64,000 nucleotides of DNA, from contig NZ_CP009933.1 of NCBI RefSeq assembly GCF_000968375.1, positions 124,001 to 188,000 of the forward strand. Direction: 5' to 3'. The notes below the pieces were generated by a model. The model was not told where the DNA came from. It saw only the letters and a program-made list of their open reading frames with translations, and did no database searches. Within the stretch, counting starts at the first letter, position 1. Every line of letters starts with the position of its first letter. This stretch comes from Clostridium scatologenes (lineage in GTDB: Bacteria; Bacillota; Clostridia; Clostridiales; Clostridiaceae). This document shows, piece by piece, positions 1-8,065 of this stretch. Position numbers and translations under genes: made by a program.

Positions 1-739
1 GGAAGTTGGAGAAAATAGCGATGTAATTATTACTATGGTGCCAAATTCTAAGCATGTAAGAGAAGCAGTTTTGAGTGAAAATGGAGTTGCTAAGGGTGCA
101 AAAGCTGGTTCAGTTGTAATCGATATGAGTTCTATTACTCCAGTTGCTTCAAAAGAAATTGCAAAAGAGCTTTCTGAATTTGGTATTGAAATGTTAGATG
201 CACCTGTAAGTGGTGGAGAACCAGGAGCTGTAGCTGCTACATTATCCATAATGGTAGGTGGTAAGGAAGAAGTCTTTGAAAGCGTTAAAGATGTACTTCA
301 AGCTATGGGAAGAGATATTGTTTTAGTTGGAGCAAATGGCTGCGGAGTTACTGCAAAATTAGCAAATCAAGTTATTGTTAATTTAAATATTGCAGCAATG
401 TCAGAAGCGCTAGTGCTTGCAGCAAAAGCTGGAATCGATGTTGAAAAGATGTACCAAGCAATTAGAGGCGGACTTGCAGGAAGTGTTGTACTTGATGCAA
501 AGGTTCCTTTAATACTTGATAGAAACTTTGTACCAGGTGGAAAAATTTCAATAAATCTTAAAGATATAACTAATGTTATGGAAACAGCTCATAGCATTGA
601 TGTTCCACTACCATTATGCAGCCAATTATTAGAAATAATGCATGCATTAAAAGCAGATGGAAAAGAAAATGACGATCACGGTGGTATAGTACAATATTAT
701 GAAAAAATTGCAAAGGTTGAAGTTAGAAGGGAGCAATAA
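1..739 (+). CDS. 2-hydroxy-3-oxopropionate reductase / L-threonate dehydrogenase-like protein (5'-truncated)
   Basis: Partial gene cut by the window edge; the frame is open from base 2, so the ATG at 35 is internal. The protein belongs to the 3-hydroxyisobutyrate dehydrogenase superfamily, NAD(P)-dependent oxidation of beta-hydroxyacids. Visible signatures are the MVPNS turn of the Rossmann domain, DMSSITP, the substrate motif DAPVSGGEPGA, and the catalytic-lysine helix GVTAKLANQVIVNLN. The N-terminal GxGxMG loop lies outside the window. It ends 2 bases before the kinase gene, so the two are co-transcribed. Pairing with a four-carbon-acid kinase suggests an LtnD-type role, oxidising a tetronate to 3-oxo-tetronate. 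Exact substrate is inferred from context. Confidence 0.85.
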   Translation, partial: EVGENSDVIITMVPNSKHVREAVLSENGVAKGAKAGSVVIDMSSITPVASKEIAKELSEFGIEMLDAPVSGGEPGAVAATLSIMVGGKEEVFESVKDVLQAMGRDIVLVGANGCGVTAKLANQVIVNLNIAAMSEALVLAAKAGIDVEKMYQAIRGGLAGSVVLDAKVPLILDRNFVPGGKISINLKDITNVMETAHSIDVPLPLCSQLLEIMHALKADGKENDDHGGIVQYYEKIAKVEVRREQ

Positions 740-741
740 TA

Positions 742-2169
742 ATGAGCAAAGTGCTAGCTAAAGAAGTTTTTGATAAAATACCAGCAGTAGATGTAAAAGT
801 TGTAGATGAATTATTAACTAAGGAATTAGCTGAACTTGATAAAAAAATAGTAGTACTTGATGATGATCCTACTGGTGTACAAACAGTCCATGATGTTTCA
901 GTTTACACTGATTGGTCATTAGATAGTATTGAAAATGGATTTAAAGAAGAAAGTTCTATGTTTTTTATTCTAACAAATTCAAGAGGCTTTACTGCAGCAG
1001 AAACGGAAAAAGCTCATAAGGAAATGTCTTTAAATATTACAGAAGTAGCTAAAAAGCTTAATAAAGATTTTATAGTAATTAGTAGATCAGATTCAACTCT
1101 TAGAGGACACTATCCTCTTGAAACAGAGATTTTAAAACAAACTATAGAAGCAAATTCACAGGTTAAATTTGATGGGGAAGTACTGATGCCATTCTTCAAA
1201 GAAGGTGGAAGATTCACTGTTAACAATATTCACTATGTTCAATATGATGAATATTTAGTACCAGCTGGAGAAACTGAATTTGCAAAGGATAGAACTTTTG
1301 GATATACAAAATCTCAATTAGGCGAATACATTGAAGAAAAAACAAAGGGAGCTTTTAAGGCTGAAAACACTACTTATATATCACTTGAAAGCATTAGAAA
1401 TTTGGAAATAGAAAAAATTAAAGAACAATTATTAAAGGTTGAAAACTTCAATAAAGTTGTAGTTAATGCTGTAGACTATGTTGATGTGAAGATATTTGCT
1501 ATTGCATTAGTAAAAGCAATAAAATCAGGTAAAAATTTTATGTATAGAAGTGCAGCTGCTTTGACTAAGGTAATAGGGGGAGTAAGTGATAAAAATTTAC
1601 TAACTAGAGATGAACTTATTAAAGAAGGCTCTAAAAATGGAGGTTTAATAATAGTTGGTTCTCATGTTAAAAAGACTACTGAGCAATTAGAAGAATTAAA
1701 GAAATGTGATTTTATAGAGTTTATTGAATTTAATTGCCATCTTGTTTTAGATTCTGAAAAATTTGAAGCAGAGGTTCAAGGAATTATTGAAAAAACTGAA
1801 AAGCTTATAGCAGAAGGTAAAACGGTAGCAGTTTATACTTCAAGAAAAAGATTAGATCTTGGAGAAGATAAAAAGGAAGAAGAATTAAAGCTTTCTGTTA
1901 AGATTTCAGATGCAGTAACAAGCATTGTTGGAAAATTGAAGGTAAGACCTAATTACATTGTTGCTAAAGGTGGAATAACATCAAGTGATGTAGGAACAAA
2001 GGGACTTAAAGTAAAAAGAGCAACTGTAGCTGGTCAAATAAAACCAGGAATACCTGTATGGAGAACAGGTGATGAAAGTAAATTCCCAGGTGTAGCATAT
2101 GTTATATTCCCAGGAAATGTGGGAACTAAAACAACTTTAAGAGAAGCAGTTGAAATTTTGAATCAATAG
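742..2169 (+). CDS. Four-carbon acid sugar kinase family protein (OtnK/DtnK-like)
   Basis: 475 aa, the usual length of the four-carbon acid sugar kinase family (formerly DUF1537). The N-terminal domain carries VLDDDPTGVQTVHDV near residues 38-52 and SRSDSTLRGHYP near residue 114, both hallmarks of this ATP-dependent family. The C-terminal nucleotide-binding half has VAKGGITSSD, GQIKPGIPVW and the glycine-rich FPGNVG. Members phosphorylate 3-oxo-tetronates or related acids at O4. The ATG follows a purine-rich GGGAGC site at the end of the dehydrogenase gene. The order dehydrogenase-kinase-aldolase-permease fits catabolism of threonate, erythronate or a similar acid. The actual substrate cannot be read from sequence. 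Confidence 0.88.
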   Translation: MSKVLAKEVFDKIPAVDVKVVDELLTKELAELDKKIVVLDDDPTGVQTVHDVSVYTDWSLDSIENGFKEESSMFFILTNSRGFTAAETEKAHKEMSLNITEVAKKLNKDFIVISRSDSTLRGHYPLETEILKQTIEANSQVKFDGEVLMPFFKEGGRFTVNNIHYVQYDEYLVPAGETEFAKDRTFGYTKSQLGEYIEEKTKGAFKAENTTYISLESIRNLEIEKIKEQLLKVENFNKVVVNAVDYVDVKIFAIALVKAIKSGKNFMYRSAAALTKVIGGVSDKNLLTRDELIKEGSKNGGLIIVGSHVKKTTEQLEELKKCDFIEFIEFNCHLVLDSEKFEAEVQGIIEKTEKLIAEGKTVAVYTSRKRLDLGEDKKEEELKLSVKISDAVTSIVGKLKVRPNYIVAKGGITSSDVGTKGLKVKRATVAGQIKPGIPVWRTGDESKFPGVAYVIFPGNVGTKTTLREAVEILNQ

Positions 2170-2220
2170 AAACTATACATTTAATTTGTGATCTGAGGTG
2201 TTATAGGGAAAGGAGGAAAA

Positions 2221-3057
2221 ATGCTAGTTAACATGAAAGAAATTCTCCTTGATGCAAAGTTAAATAATTATGCAGTTGGTTCGTTTAATGTATATAGTTA
2301 TGAAACAATAAAAGGTGTTATAGAAGCTGGTAAACAGAACAATAATCCTGCAATAATTGCATTTGGAGAAAAATACATTAAAAATATGGATTTTGAATCA
2401 GTATACGCTTTGGTAAATAACTTATCAAAGGATACTAAAGTTCCTTTTGCTTTACACTTAGACCACTGCAGCAATTTGGAAAATGTGTACAAGGCTATAA
2501 GGGCAGGATTTACTTCGGTAATGTATGATGGATCTTCCTTGAAGTTTGAAGAAAATGTTGAAAATACTTCAAAGGTTGTTGAAGTTGCACACTCATGTAA
2601 TGTATCTGTGGAGGCTGAATTAGGTTCTTTGGCAGCAGGAGTAGATTCTAATGAAGGAAATTTAGAGGATAAAGAAATTTATACAAGTCCAGCACAGGCA
2701 GAGGAATTTGCTAATAGTACAAAAATAGATGCTTTAGCGGTATCAATAGGTACAGTACATGGTATGTATAAAGGTGTGCCTGATATAAGAGTGGATATAC
2801 TAAAGAAAATAAAGGAAAAAGTTCATATACCACTTGTTTTACATGGCGGATCAGGAACTCCACAAAATGTATTGAAGGACTGTATTGAAAATGGGATATG
2901 CAAAATAAATGTTAATACAGAAATATCAGTATATACTATAGAAAAAATAAGAGAAATGTTAAATGATAATAAGAAGCATCATTTATCAGAGGTATCATTA
3001 AAAGAAACAGAATTTGTTAAAGAAGTAGTTACTAAATATATGAAGATATTTAAATAA
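2221..3057 (+). CDS. Class II fructose-bisphosphate aldolase-family protein (ketose-bisphosphate aldolase)
   Basis: 278 aa, typical for zinc class II aldolases of the Fba/GatY/KbaY group. Motifs: ALHLDHCSN (catalytic Asp and zinc His, residues ~77-85), VEAELGSLAAG, the zinc-ligand region SIGTVHGMYKG, LHGGSGTP and the phosphate-binding INVNTEI near residue 230. The start has a strong AAAGGAGG site. The gene lies 51 bp after the kinase and presumably cleaves the phosphorylated sugar acid or its decarboxylated product into C3/C2 units. Canonical otn clusters use an OtnC/AraD-type enzyme and the isomerase OtnI here, so this family is an unexpected companion. Family call is firm; substrate is inferred. 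Confidence 0.87.
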   Translation: MLVNMKEILLDAKLNNYAVGSFNVYSYETIKGVIEAGKQNNNPAIIAFGEKYIKNMDFESVYALVNNLSKDTKVPFALHLDHCSNLENVYKAIRAGFTSVMYDGSSLKFEENVENTSKVVEVAHSCNVSVEAELGSLAAGVDSNEGNLEDKEIYTSPAQAEEFANSTKIDALAVSIGTVHGMYKGVPDIRVDILKKIKEKVHIPLVLHGGSGTPQNVLKDCIENGICKINVNTEISVYTIEKIREMLNDNKKHHLSEVSLKETEFVKEVVTKYMKIFK

Positions 3058-3058
3058 C

Positions 3059-3107
3059 TTTTAGAAGGTAAACTTCACCTTCTAAAAACTAGAAAAAGGT
3101 GAAGTTT
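3059..3107 (+). promoter_or_regulatory. Two mutually exclusive hairpins between aldolase and permease genes
   Basis: The left arm TTTTAGAAGGT (3059-3069) pairs perfectly with ACCTTCTAAAA (3077-3087). The intervening AAACTTCACCTT (3070-3081) pairs perfectly with AAGGTGAAGTTT (3096-3107). The two stems share bases 3077-3081, so they cannot form in full together. Neither is followed by a strong T-run. This could be an attenuator, a processing site or a weak terminator setting permease levels. Confidence 0.5.
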
Positions 3108-3233
3108 GCATTTTAAAGAAATGTTATATATCAGATATTCAACTGATATAGTATTGCAATAATTTATACGACCTAAGAAAACGATAACATAAACGGTGAA
3201 TTTTAGAAAAAACTTTAAGTGGAGGATTTTATT

Positions 3234-4571
3234 ATGAGTAATGTAACAATTATGATTCTCATTCTATTTATTTCTATTGCTTTGATTGTGTTTCTTATTA
3301 TGAAAACAAAGCTAAGTGCATTTTTGGCATTAACTATAGCTGGATTATTCCTTGGTATTGCAGCAGGTATGCCTCTTGATAAAGTTGCTGTTTCATTTCA
3401 AAATGGTATGGGAAGCACCTTAGGATTTCTTGCAACTGTTCTTGGACTTGGAACAATCCTTGGTAAGATGCTTGAGATTTCTGGTGGTGCACAGCGTCTT
3501 GCAAGAACCTTACTTGATACATTTGGTGAGAAAAGAGCACATTGGGCGATGTTATTTGTAGCATTTATATGCGGAATACCTGTATTTTTTCAAGTTGGTT
3601 TTGTTTTATTACTTCCGGTAATATTCAGTATTGCTCTTCAAACAAGAATGTCACTAGTAAAAATAGGAATTCCTGTTGTAGCAGGATTAATAACAGTACA
3701 TGCAATGGTACCACCACATCCTGCTGCTCTAGCTATTGTTTCTACTCTCAAGGCTGATGTTGGAACTGCTATTATGTTAAGCTTAATTATAGGATTACCA
3801 GCTGCAATTTGTGCAGGACCTATTTATGGTAATTTGATTTCAAAATATGTCAAAGTTAATCCTCCAGAGAATCTTTTCCAAGATGAACTTATACCAGAAG
3901 AAAAACTTCCTAAATTCGGAATAACATTATTTACAATATTATTACCTATGATAATCATGGTAGTAAAAACTATTGTTGAATTAGCAGCACCTAAGGGAGC
4001 ACCATATATTCGTCTTGTAGAATTTGTTGGTAATCCAATAACAGCACTTTTAATTTCTGTAGTTTTCTCATATTTTACTCTTGGATTTTCAAGAGGTATG
4101 AAAAAGGAAGAAATATTGAAGATTACTGATGGTTGCTTTGGACCAGTAGCAGGTATACTTCTAGTTATAGGTGCAGGCGGAGCTTTTAATCAAGTTCTTC
4201 AGGATAGTGGAATAGGAAAGGTACTTGGAAGTGTTCTTACAAACTTGCACATGAGTCCCATATTGTTAGCATGGATAGTTGCTATTATAATGAGATTTGC
4301 TGTTGGTTCTACTACTGTTGCAATGATGACTTCAGCAGGCATAATTCTACCACTTTTATCTAGTTATCCAGATGTGAATCGTGCATTAATATGTGCAGCT
4401 ATTGGTGCAGGGGGAATTGGTTTATCACATGTAAATGACTCTGGATTTTGGATAGTAAAAGAATATTTCGGAATGTCAGTAGGAGATACCTTTAAATCAT
4501 GGACAGCGGCTACAACTGTTGCATCTGTTGTTGCCATTGCTATAACTATGATTGTGGGAACATTTATTTAA
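3234..4571 (+). CDS. GntP family gluconate/sugar-acid:H+ symporter
   Basis: 445 aa polytopic membrane protein of the GntP (Gnt) family, which imports gluconate and other sugar acids with protons. Many hydrophobic helices are visible. Family signatures include the GMGSTLGFLATVLGLGTILGK stretch near residue 65, PPHPAAL near residue 160, and AVGSTTVAMMTSAGI with GLSHVNDSGFW in the last third. A longer reading from GTG 3219 is possible, but GGAGG at 3221-3225 sits correctly for ATG 3234, so I use 3234. It lies after the sugar-acid catabolic genes and probably imports their substrate. A terminator follows. Confidence 0.9.
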   Translation: MSNVTIMILILFISIALIVFLIMKTKLSAFLALTIAGLFLGIAAGMPLDKVAVSFQNGMGSTLGFLATVLGLGTILGKMLEISGGAQRLARTLLDTFGEKRAHWAMLFVAFICGIPVFFQVGFVLLLPVIFSIALQTRMSLVKIGIPVVAGLITVHAMVPPHPAALAIVSTLKADVGTAIMLSLIIGLPAAICAGPIYGNLISKYVKVNPPENLFQDELIPEEKLPKFGITLFTILLPMIIMVVKTIVELAAPKGAPYIRLVEFVGNPITALLISVVFSYFTLGFSRGMKKEEILKITDGCFGPVAGILLVIGAGGAFNQVLQDSGIGKVLGSVLTNLHMSPILLAWIVAIIMRFAVGSTTVAMMTSAGIILPLLSSYPDVNRALICAAIGAGGIGLSHVNDSGFWIVKEYFGMSVGDTFKSWTAATTVASVVAIAITMIVGTFI

Positions 4572-4615
4572 TTCTAGAAAAATATAATAATATAAGAGTA
4601 TAATATAAATATGTT

Positions 4616-4660
4616 AGGTATATATAATTTAAAAGCATTATATATACCTACCGTTTTTTT
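4616..4660 (+). terminator. Rho-independent terminator after the GntP permease gene
   Basis: A perfect 13-bp stem (AGGTATATATAAT / ATTATATATACCT), an 8-base loop and then seven T residues at 4654-4660. It ends the sugar-acid operon and separates it from the HAD gene. Confidence 0.8.
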
Positions 4661-4773
4661 GATAAAATACTGTTTAATTGTAAATTTTTGAAATATTAAA
4701 TAATTGCTTTTAGATTAATTTATAAAAGTTAGTTATTATAATTTTAGTATAAATTAAGAAGGAGAAGATACTA

Positions 4774-5601
4774 ATGATTAAATATAATTGGTGTGTATGT
4801 GATATGGATGGAACGTTGCTTGATTCAAAGGATGTTATATCAAAAGAAAATGAACAAGCATTAAAGAAAATTCAAAACATGGGTGTGGAAGTAGTTATTG
4901 CTTCAGGAAGAGTTGATCTTTTAATGAAATCTTTTATAAAACAGTTAGATTTAAAAGGTTACATTATATGTTGTAATGGTGGGTTAATTAAAAATATAAA
5001 AACAGGAGAAGTTATCTATTCGAAAGTGATGAATAAAGCAGATGTAAAGAAAATTATAACTTACTCTATAATGAATAATGTTGAATTTTTTATATATACT
5101 ATTGATACCGTATATTCTAGTAAAAATAATCCTAGAGTTAAAAAATATGAAATTTTAAATAAGTTATCTTCAGAGGATTTAAGAATACCAATAAAGTATG
5201 TAAATCATGAAATCATAGAAAATTTAGATGAAATTGATGCTTTTAAAATTTTGCTGGTTTGTAAAGATAGTGAGCAGGTTAAGCTAACAGAAAGTGATTT
5301 TTCAGAAATTCATGATATTACAATGGTAAGTTCACTAAAGGGACTTTTAGATATTATGGCATCAAATACTTCAAAAGGGAATGGACTTAAAATTTTATCT
5401 GAAAAGTTAGATTTAGATTTAAGTAAAGTTATTGCTTTTGGAGATAATTATAATGATATTGAGATGTTTAGACAAGTAGGAATGCCTATAGCTATGGGAA
5501 ATGCAGTTGATAAGGTTAAATCAGAAGCTAAATATGTAACTAAATCAAATGATGAGTCTGGTATAGCTTATGCAATTAATAAGTTTATATTGGAAAAATA
5601 A
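4774..5601 (+). CDS. Cof-type HAD-superfamily phosphatase
   Basis: 275 aa, standard length for HAD subfamily IIB (Cof-like) phosphatases. Motif I is DMDGTLLDS (residues ~10-18, nucleophile and acid Asp). Motif II is in VVIASGR, motif III is the lysine of NTSKGNGLK, and motif IV is AFGDNYNDIEMF. The cap lies between motifs II and III. Such enzymes dephosphorylate small phosphorylated sugars or cofactors; specificity is not predictable. AGAAGGAG precedes the ATG. It is a single-gene unit between two terminators, so a link to the upstream sugar-acid genes is only positional. Confidence 0.9.
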   Translation: MIKYNWCVCDMDGTLLDSKDVISKENEQALKKIQNMGVEVVIASGRVDLLMKSFIKQLDLKGYIICCNGGLIKNIKTGEVIYSKVMNKADVKKIITYSIMNNVEFFIYTIDTVYSSKNNPRVKKYEILNKLSSEDLRIPIKYVNHEIIENLDEIDAFKILLVCKDSEQVKLTESDFSEIHDITMVSSLKGLLDIMASNTSKGNGLKILSEKLDLDLSKVIAFGDNYNDIEMFRQVGMPIAMGNAVDKVKSEAKYVTKSNDESGIAYAINKFILEK

Positions 5602-5668
5602 AAACAATTGGAAGTAGTTAAAAAAGATTAATGATGAGAAAAATCAATATTTTATTATAGTACTAGAT

Positions 5669-5707
5669 AAGTACCAATGGGATGCAATTACTGTTGGTAC
5701 TTTTTTA
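5669..5707 (+). terminator. Rho-independent terminator after the HAD phosphatase gene
   Basis: Stem AGTACCAA (5670-5677) pairs with TTGGTACT (5694-5701), followed by a T-run to 5706. Confidence 0.75.
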
Positions 5708-5876
5708 TGTAAAATTTTGGCTGATAACTATTGATAAAAAAGTAAATTAATTCTAAGATATTATTATAAAAAATTAAAAATTAGAATAATATAAGTGTGT
5801 TTATAGGTAAATTTAATTTGTGCTATAATGCCTGCAAAATAGACTTGATAAAAAATAAGATAGTAAGGGGGATAAC

Positions 5877-7277
5877 ATGGTAGAAAATTTATTAGACCAT
5901 AAAAAAATTTTAGAATGTTTATTGGAAAATTTAGATGAAGGAATTCAAATTGTAGATTCTACAGGCAAAACTATATATTATAATCAGGTAATGGGTAAGG
6001 TAGAAGGAATAAATCCCAATGAAGTTTTAGGAAAGCGTGTTAATGAATATTTATCAGATGTAAAGGAAGATACATCAACTCTTATGAGGGTATTAAAAAG
6101 TGGAAAAAAAATTGTAGATTTAATTCAACAGTACAGTAATGAATATAAGAAAAAAGTTACGACCATAAATACCACTGTACCTGTGTCATATGATGGTAAA
6201 AATGTAGCAGCAATTGAAATATCTAAAGATATGACAAGGTTAAAAGAACTTACTGAATATATATATAAATTACAGGGAAATGATACAAAAGTTAAAAAAA
6301 GGTTTACCTTTAAAGATATAATTACCAATAGTGATAAGATGAAGGAAGTAGTGAAAAAAGCCAAAAGGTCCAGTCTGTCAAATTCATCAGTTTTAATTTA
6401 TGCAGAGACAGGTGCAGGAAAAGAAGTAATGGCTCAAAGTATTCACTATAGTGGGATAAGAAATAATAACCCTTTTATACCTATTAATTGTGCTGCAATA
6501 CCAGCAGCTTTACTTGAAGGAATGATGTTTGGAACGGTAAAAGGTAGTTTTACAGGGGCGGAAAATAAAAAAGGATTATTTGAAGAAGCAAATCATGGAA
6601 CTATTCTGTTGGATGAAATTAATTCAATGGAGCCATATCTCCAATCTAAACTTTTAAGAGTACTTCAGGATGGATACATAAGACCAATTGGAAGCAATAA
6701 AACTATAGATATAGATGTAAGAATAATAGCTACATTAAATGAAGAACCTGAAGAACTTGTGAAGTTAGGAAAACTTAGAAAAGACTTCTATTATAGATTA
6801 AGTGTAATAAAATTAAGAATACCACCGCTAAGAGAGAGAAAAGAAGATATACCTATTTTAGCTAATAAATTTCTTAAAGAGTGTAATGAGATTATGGGCA
6901 AGAATATAGAAAGAATACATGAAGATTTAATGGAAAGGTTTTTAAAATATAGTTGGCCGGGAAATATAAGAGAACTTAGAAATGTAATTGAATCTGCTGT
7001 AAATATGTCAGATGACACTTCTGTTTTAAATTGTAACAATTTTGAATCTAAGATTTTTAATAAATCAATAAGTGGGCTGTATGAAGAGTTTAATATAGAT
7101 AATTGTGAAAAAATTGATTTGGAAAAATATATAGATACTATAGAGAAAAATGTAATTGAAAAAGTGCTTAAAAAAAATAACTATAATGTAAGTAAAACTT
7201 CTAGGCAATTAAATATTTCAAGACAAAATTTACAGTATAAATTAAAAAAGCACAATATTAAGCATGAGGGAGAGTAG
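5877..7277 (+). CDS. Sigma-54-dependent transcriptional activator with PAS sensor and Fis-type HTH
   Basis: 466 aa bacterial enhancer-binding protein. The N-terminal ~115 residues form a PAS-like sensor (DEGIQIVDSTGKTIYYN). The AAA+ domain has Walker A AETGAGKE, the sigma-54 contact loop GSFTGA, Walker B GTILLDEI and the arginine-finger region. The C-terminus has a Fis-type helix-turn-helix (NVSKTSRQLNISRQNLQYKL). No receiver domain is present, so it should respond to a small ligand or redox signal through PAS. It lies immediately upstream of a -24/-12 promoter driving the ornithine genes and is very likely their activator. AAGGGGG precedes ATG 5877. A possible TATAAT is at 5824-5829. Confidence 0.92.
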   Translation: MVENLLDHKKILECLLENLDEGIQIVDSTGKTIYYNQVMGKVEGINPNEVLGKRVNEYLSDVKEDTSTLMRVLKSGKKIVDLIQQYSNEYKKKVTTINTTVPVSYDGKNVAAIEISKDMTRLKELTEYIYKLQGNDTKVKKRFTFKDIITNSDKMKEVVKKAKRSSLSNSSVLIYAETGAGKEVMAQSIHYSGIRNNNPFIPINCAAIPAALLEGMMFGTVKGSFTGAENKKGLFEEANHGTILLDEINSMEPYLQSKLLRVLQDGYIRPIGSNKTIDIDVRIIATLNEEPEELVKLGKLRKDFYYRLSVIKLRIPPLRERKEDIPILANKFLKECNEIMGKNIERIHEDLMERFLKYSWPGNIRELRNVIESAVNMSDDTSVLNCNNFESKIFNKSISGLYEEFNIDNCEKIDLEKYIDTIEKNVIEKVLKKNNYNVSKTSRQLNISRQNLQYKLKKHNIKHEGE

Positions 7278-7303
7278 TAAAGAAAGTACTAATATATGTT
7301 TAT

Positions 7304-7343
7304 AAAACACATTTTTAAAATTTTTCATTAAAATGTGTTTTTT
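7304..7343 (+). terminator. Terminator after the sigma-54 activator gene
   Basis: Perfect 12-bp stem AAAACACATTTT (7304-7315) / AAAATGTGTTTT (7330-7341), continuing into T residues. Confidence 0.75.
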
Positions 7344-7355
7344 ATATGAAAGTTT

Positions 7356-7403
7356 ATAAAAACTAGTATGTACATAGAAATATATCTACATACTAGTTTT
7401 TAT
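7356..7403. repeat. Perfect 17-bp inverted repeat upstream of the sigma-54 promoter
   Basis: ATAAAAACTAGTATGTA (7356-7372) and its exact complement at 7387-7403, separated by 14 bases. It lies ~92-140 bp upstream of the -24 element, the usual place for an enhancer-binding-protein site. It could also be a second terminator. Function is inferred. Confidence 0.55.
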
Positions 7404-7456
7404 TTGTTGTGTTAGAAATGAATAAATATTCAAAAAAACAATTAATTAATAAAATA

Positions 7457-7490
7457 GCAAAATAATTTGTCATATGTAAAAATATTTTGC
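7457..7490. promoter_or_regulatory. Imperfect inverted repeat just upstream of the -24 element
   Basis: GCAAAATAATTT (7457-7468) is a one-mismatch inverted copy of AAAATATTTTGC (7479-7490). It ends four bases before the sigma-54 promoter. ATTTTGC/GCAAAAT also recurs in the leader. Candidate operator; function unproven. Confidence 0.35.
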
Positions 7491-7493
7491 ATG

Positions 7494-7510
7494 TTGGCAC
7501 AGTAATTGTA
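7494..7510 (+). promoter_or_regulatory. Sigma-54 (-24/-12) promoter of the ornithine operon
   Basis: TTGGCAC-AGTAA-TTGTA matches the sigma-54 consensus (TGGCAC-N5-TTGCA). The invariant GG is at 7496-7497 and GT at 7508-7509, with the required 10-bp spacing. Transcription would start near 7521, giving a ~200-base leader before ortA. The activator gene immediately upstream supports the call. Confidence 0.85.
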
Positions 7511-7520
7511 AATATTGAAT

Positions 7521-7717
7521 AGCATCCATTTAATACCAATTAAAACAAATAAATAGCAAGAAATTTTGCTGATTGATTTATACAAAATGGTTTTTTAGCT
7601 ATATAAATAGAGGTTTTAGTGTATGGCTTACTATTTGCTTTATAAATTGATGAAACAAATGGAAAGCAAAAATTCTATTTGTTACATATAAATTATAGTT
7701 ATGGTAGGTGAAGAAGT
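7521..7717 (+). promoter_or_regulatory. Long structured 5' leader of the ornithine operon
   Basis: About 200 untranslated bases. They contain the hairpin AGCAAGAAATTTTGCT near 7556 and a second inverted repeat, AACAAAT ... ATTTGTT, spanning roughly 7653-7683 with AAAGCAAAAATT inside. No known riboswitch class is recognised. Confidence 0.4.
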
Positions 7718-8005
7718 ATGATAAAAAAAGGTACATGGGTTGAGGTTGAGGAAATTGTATTGATACCAGAGGAGAGAGCTAAAAATATACCGGAAGAAAC
7801 CAAAAAAACTCCTTTTAAATGCTGGATAAGAGGAAATTGCTTAAATGATTGTAAGTTAGGCGATGAAGTAGATGTTGAAACGAATGTAGGAAGAATAGCT
7901 CGAGGAAAGGTAGTAGATGTAGAACCTGGTTATTATCATTCTTTTGGAAAATATGTTAGCGAACTGGGGGCCATAGGAAAACAAGCCAGAGATATGATCA
8001 AGTAA
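7718..8005 (+). CDS. ortA: 2-amino-4-oxopentanoate thiolase, alpha (small) subunit OrtA
   Basis: 95 aa small basic/acidic protein matching the OrtA family, which with OrtB cleaves 2-amino-4-oxopentanoate using CoA to acetyl-CoA and D-alanine, the last step of oxidative ornithine fermentation. Visible features are the opening KGTWVEVEEIVL, RAKNIPEETKKTP, the Cys-containing GNCLNDCKLGDEV and the GYYHSFGKYVSEL end. It is the first gene of the operon behind the sigma-54 promoter and lies 60 bp before ortB. The fixed gene order of ornithine clusters supports the assignment. Confidence 0.9.
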   Translation: MIKKGTWVEVEEIVLIPEERAKNIPEETKKTPFKCWIRGNCLNDCKLGDEVDVETNVGRIARGKVVDVEPGYYHSFGKYVSELGAIGKQARDMIK

Positions 8006-8065
8006 GTATATTACGAGAAAGCACCAGCATCAAAATAAAAGTTCAGAAGAGGAGGTCTATAGAGC

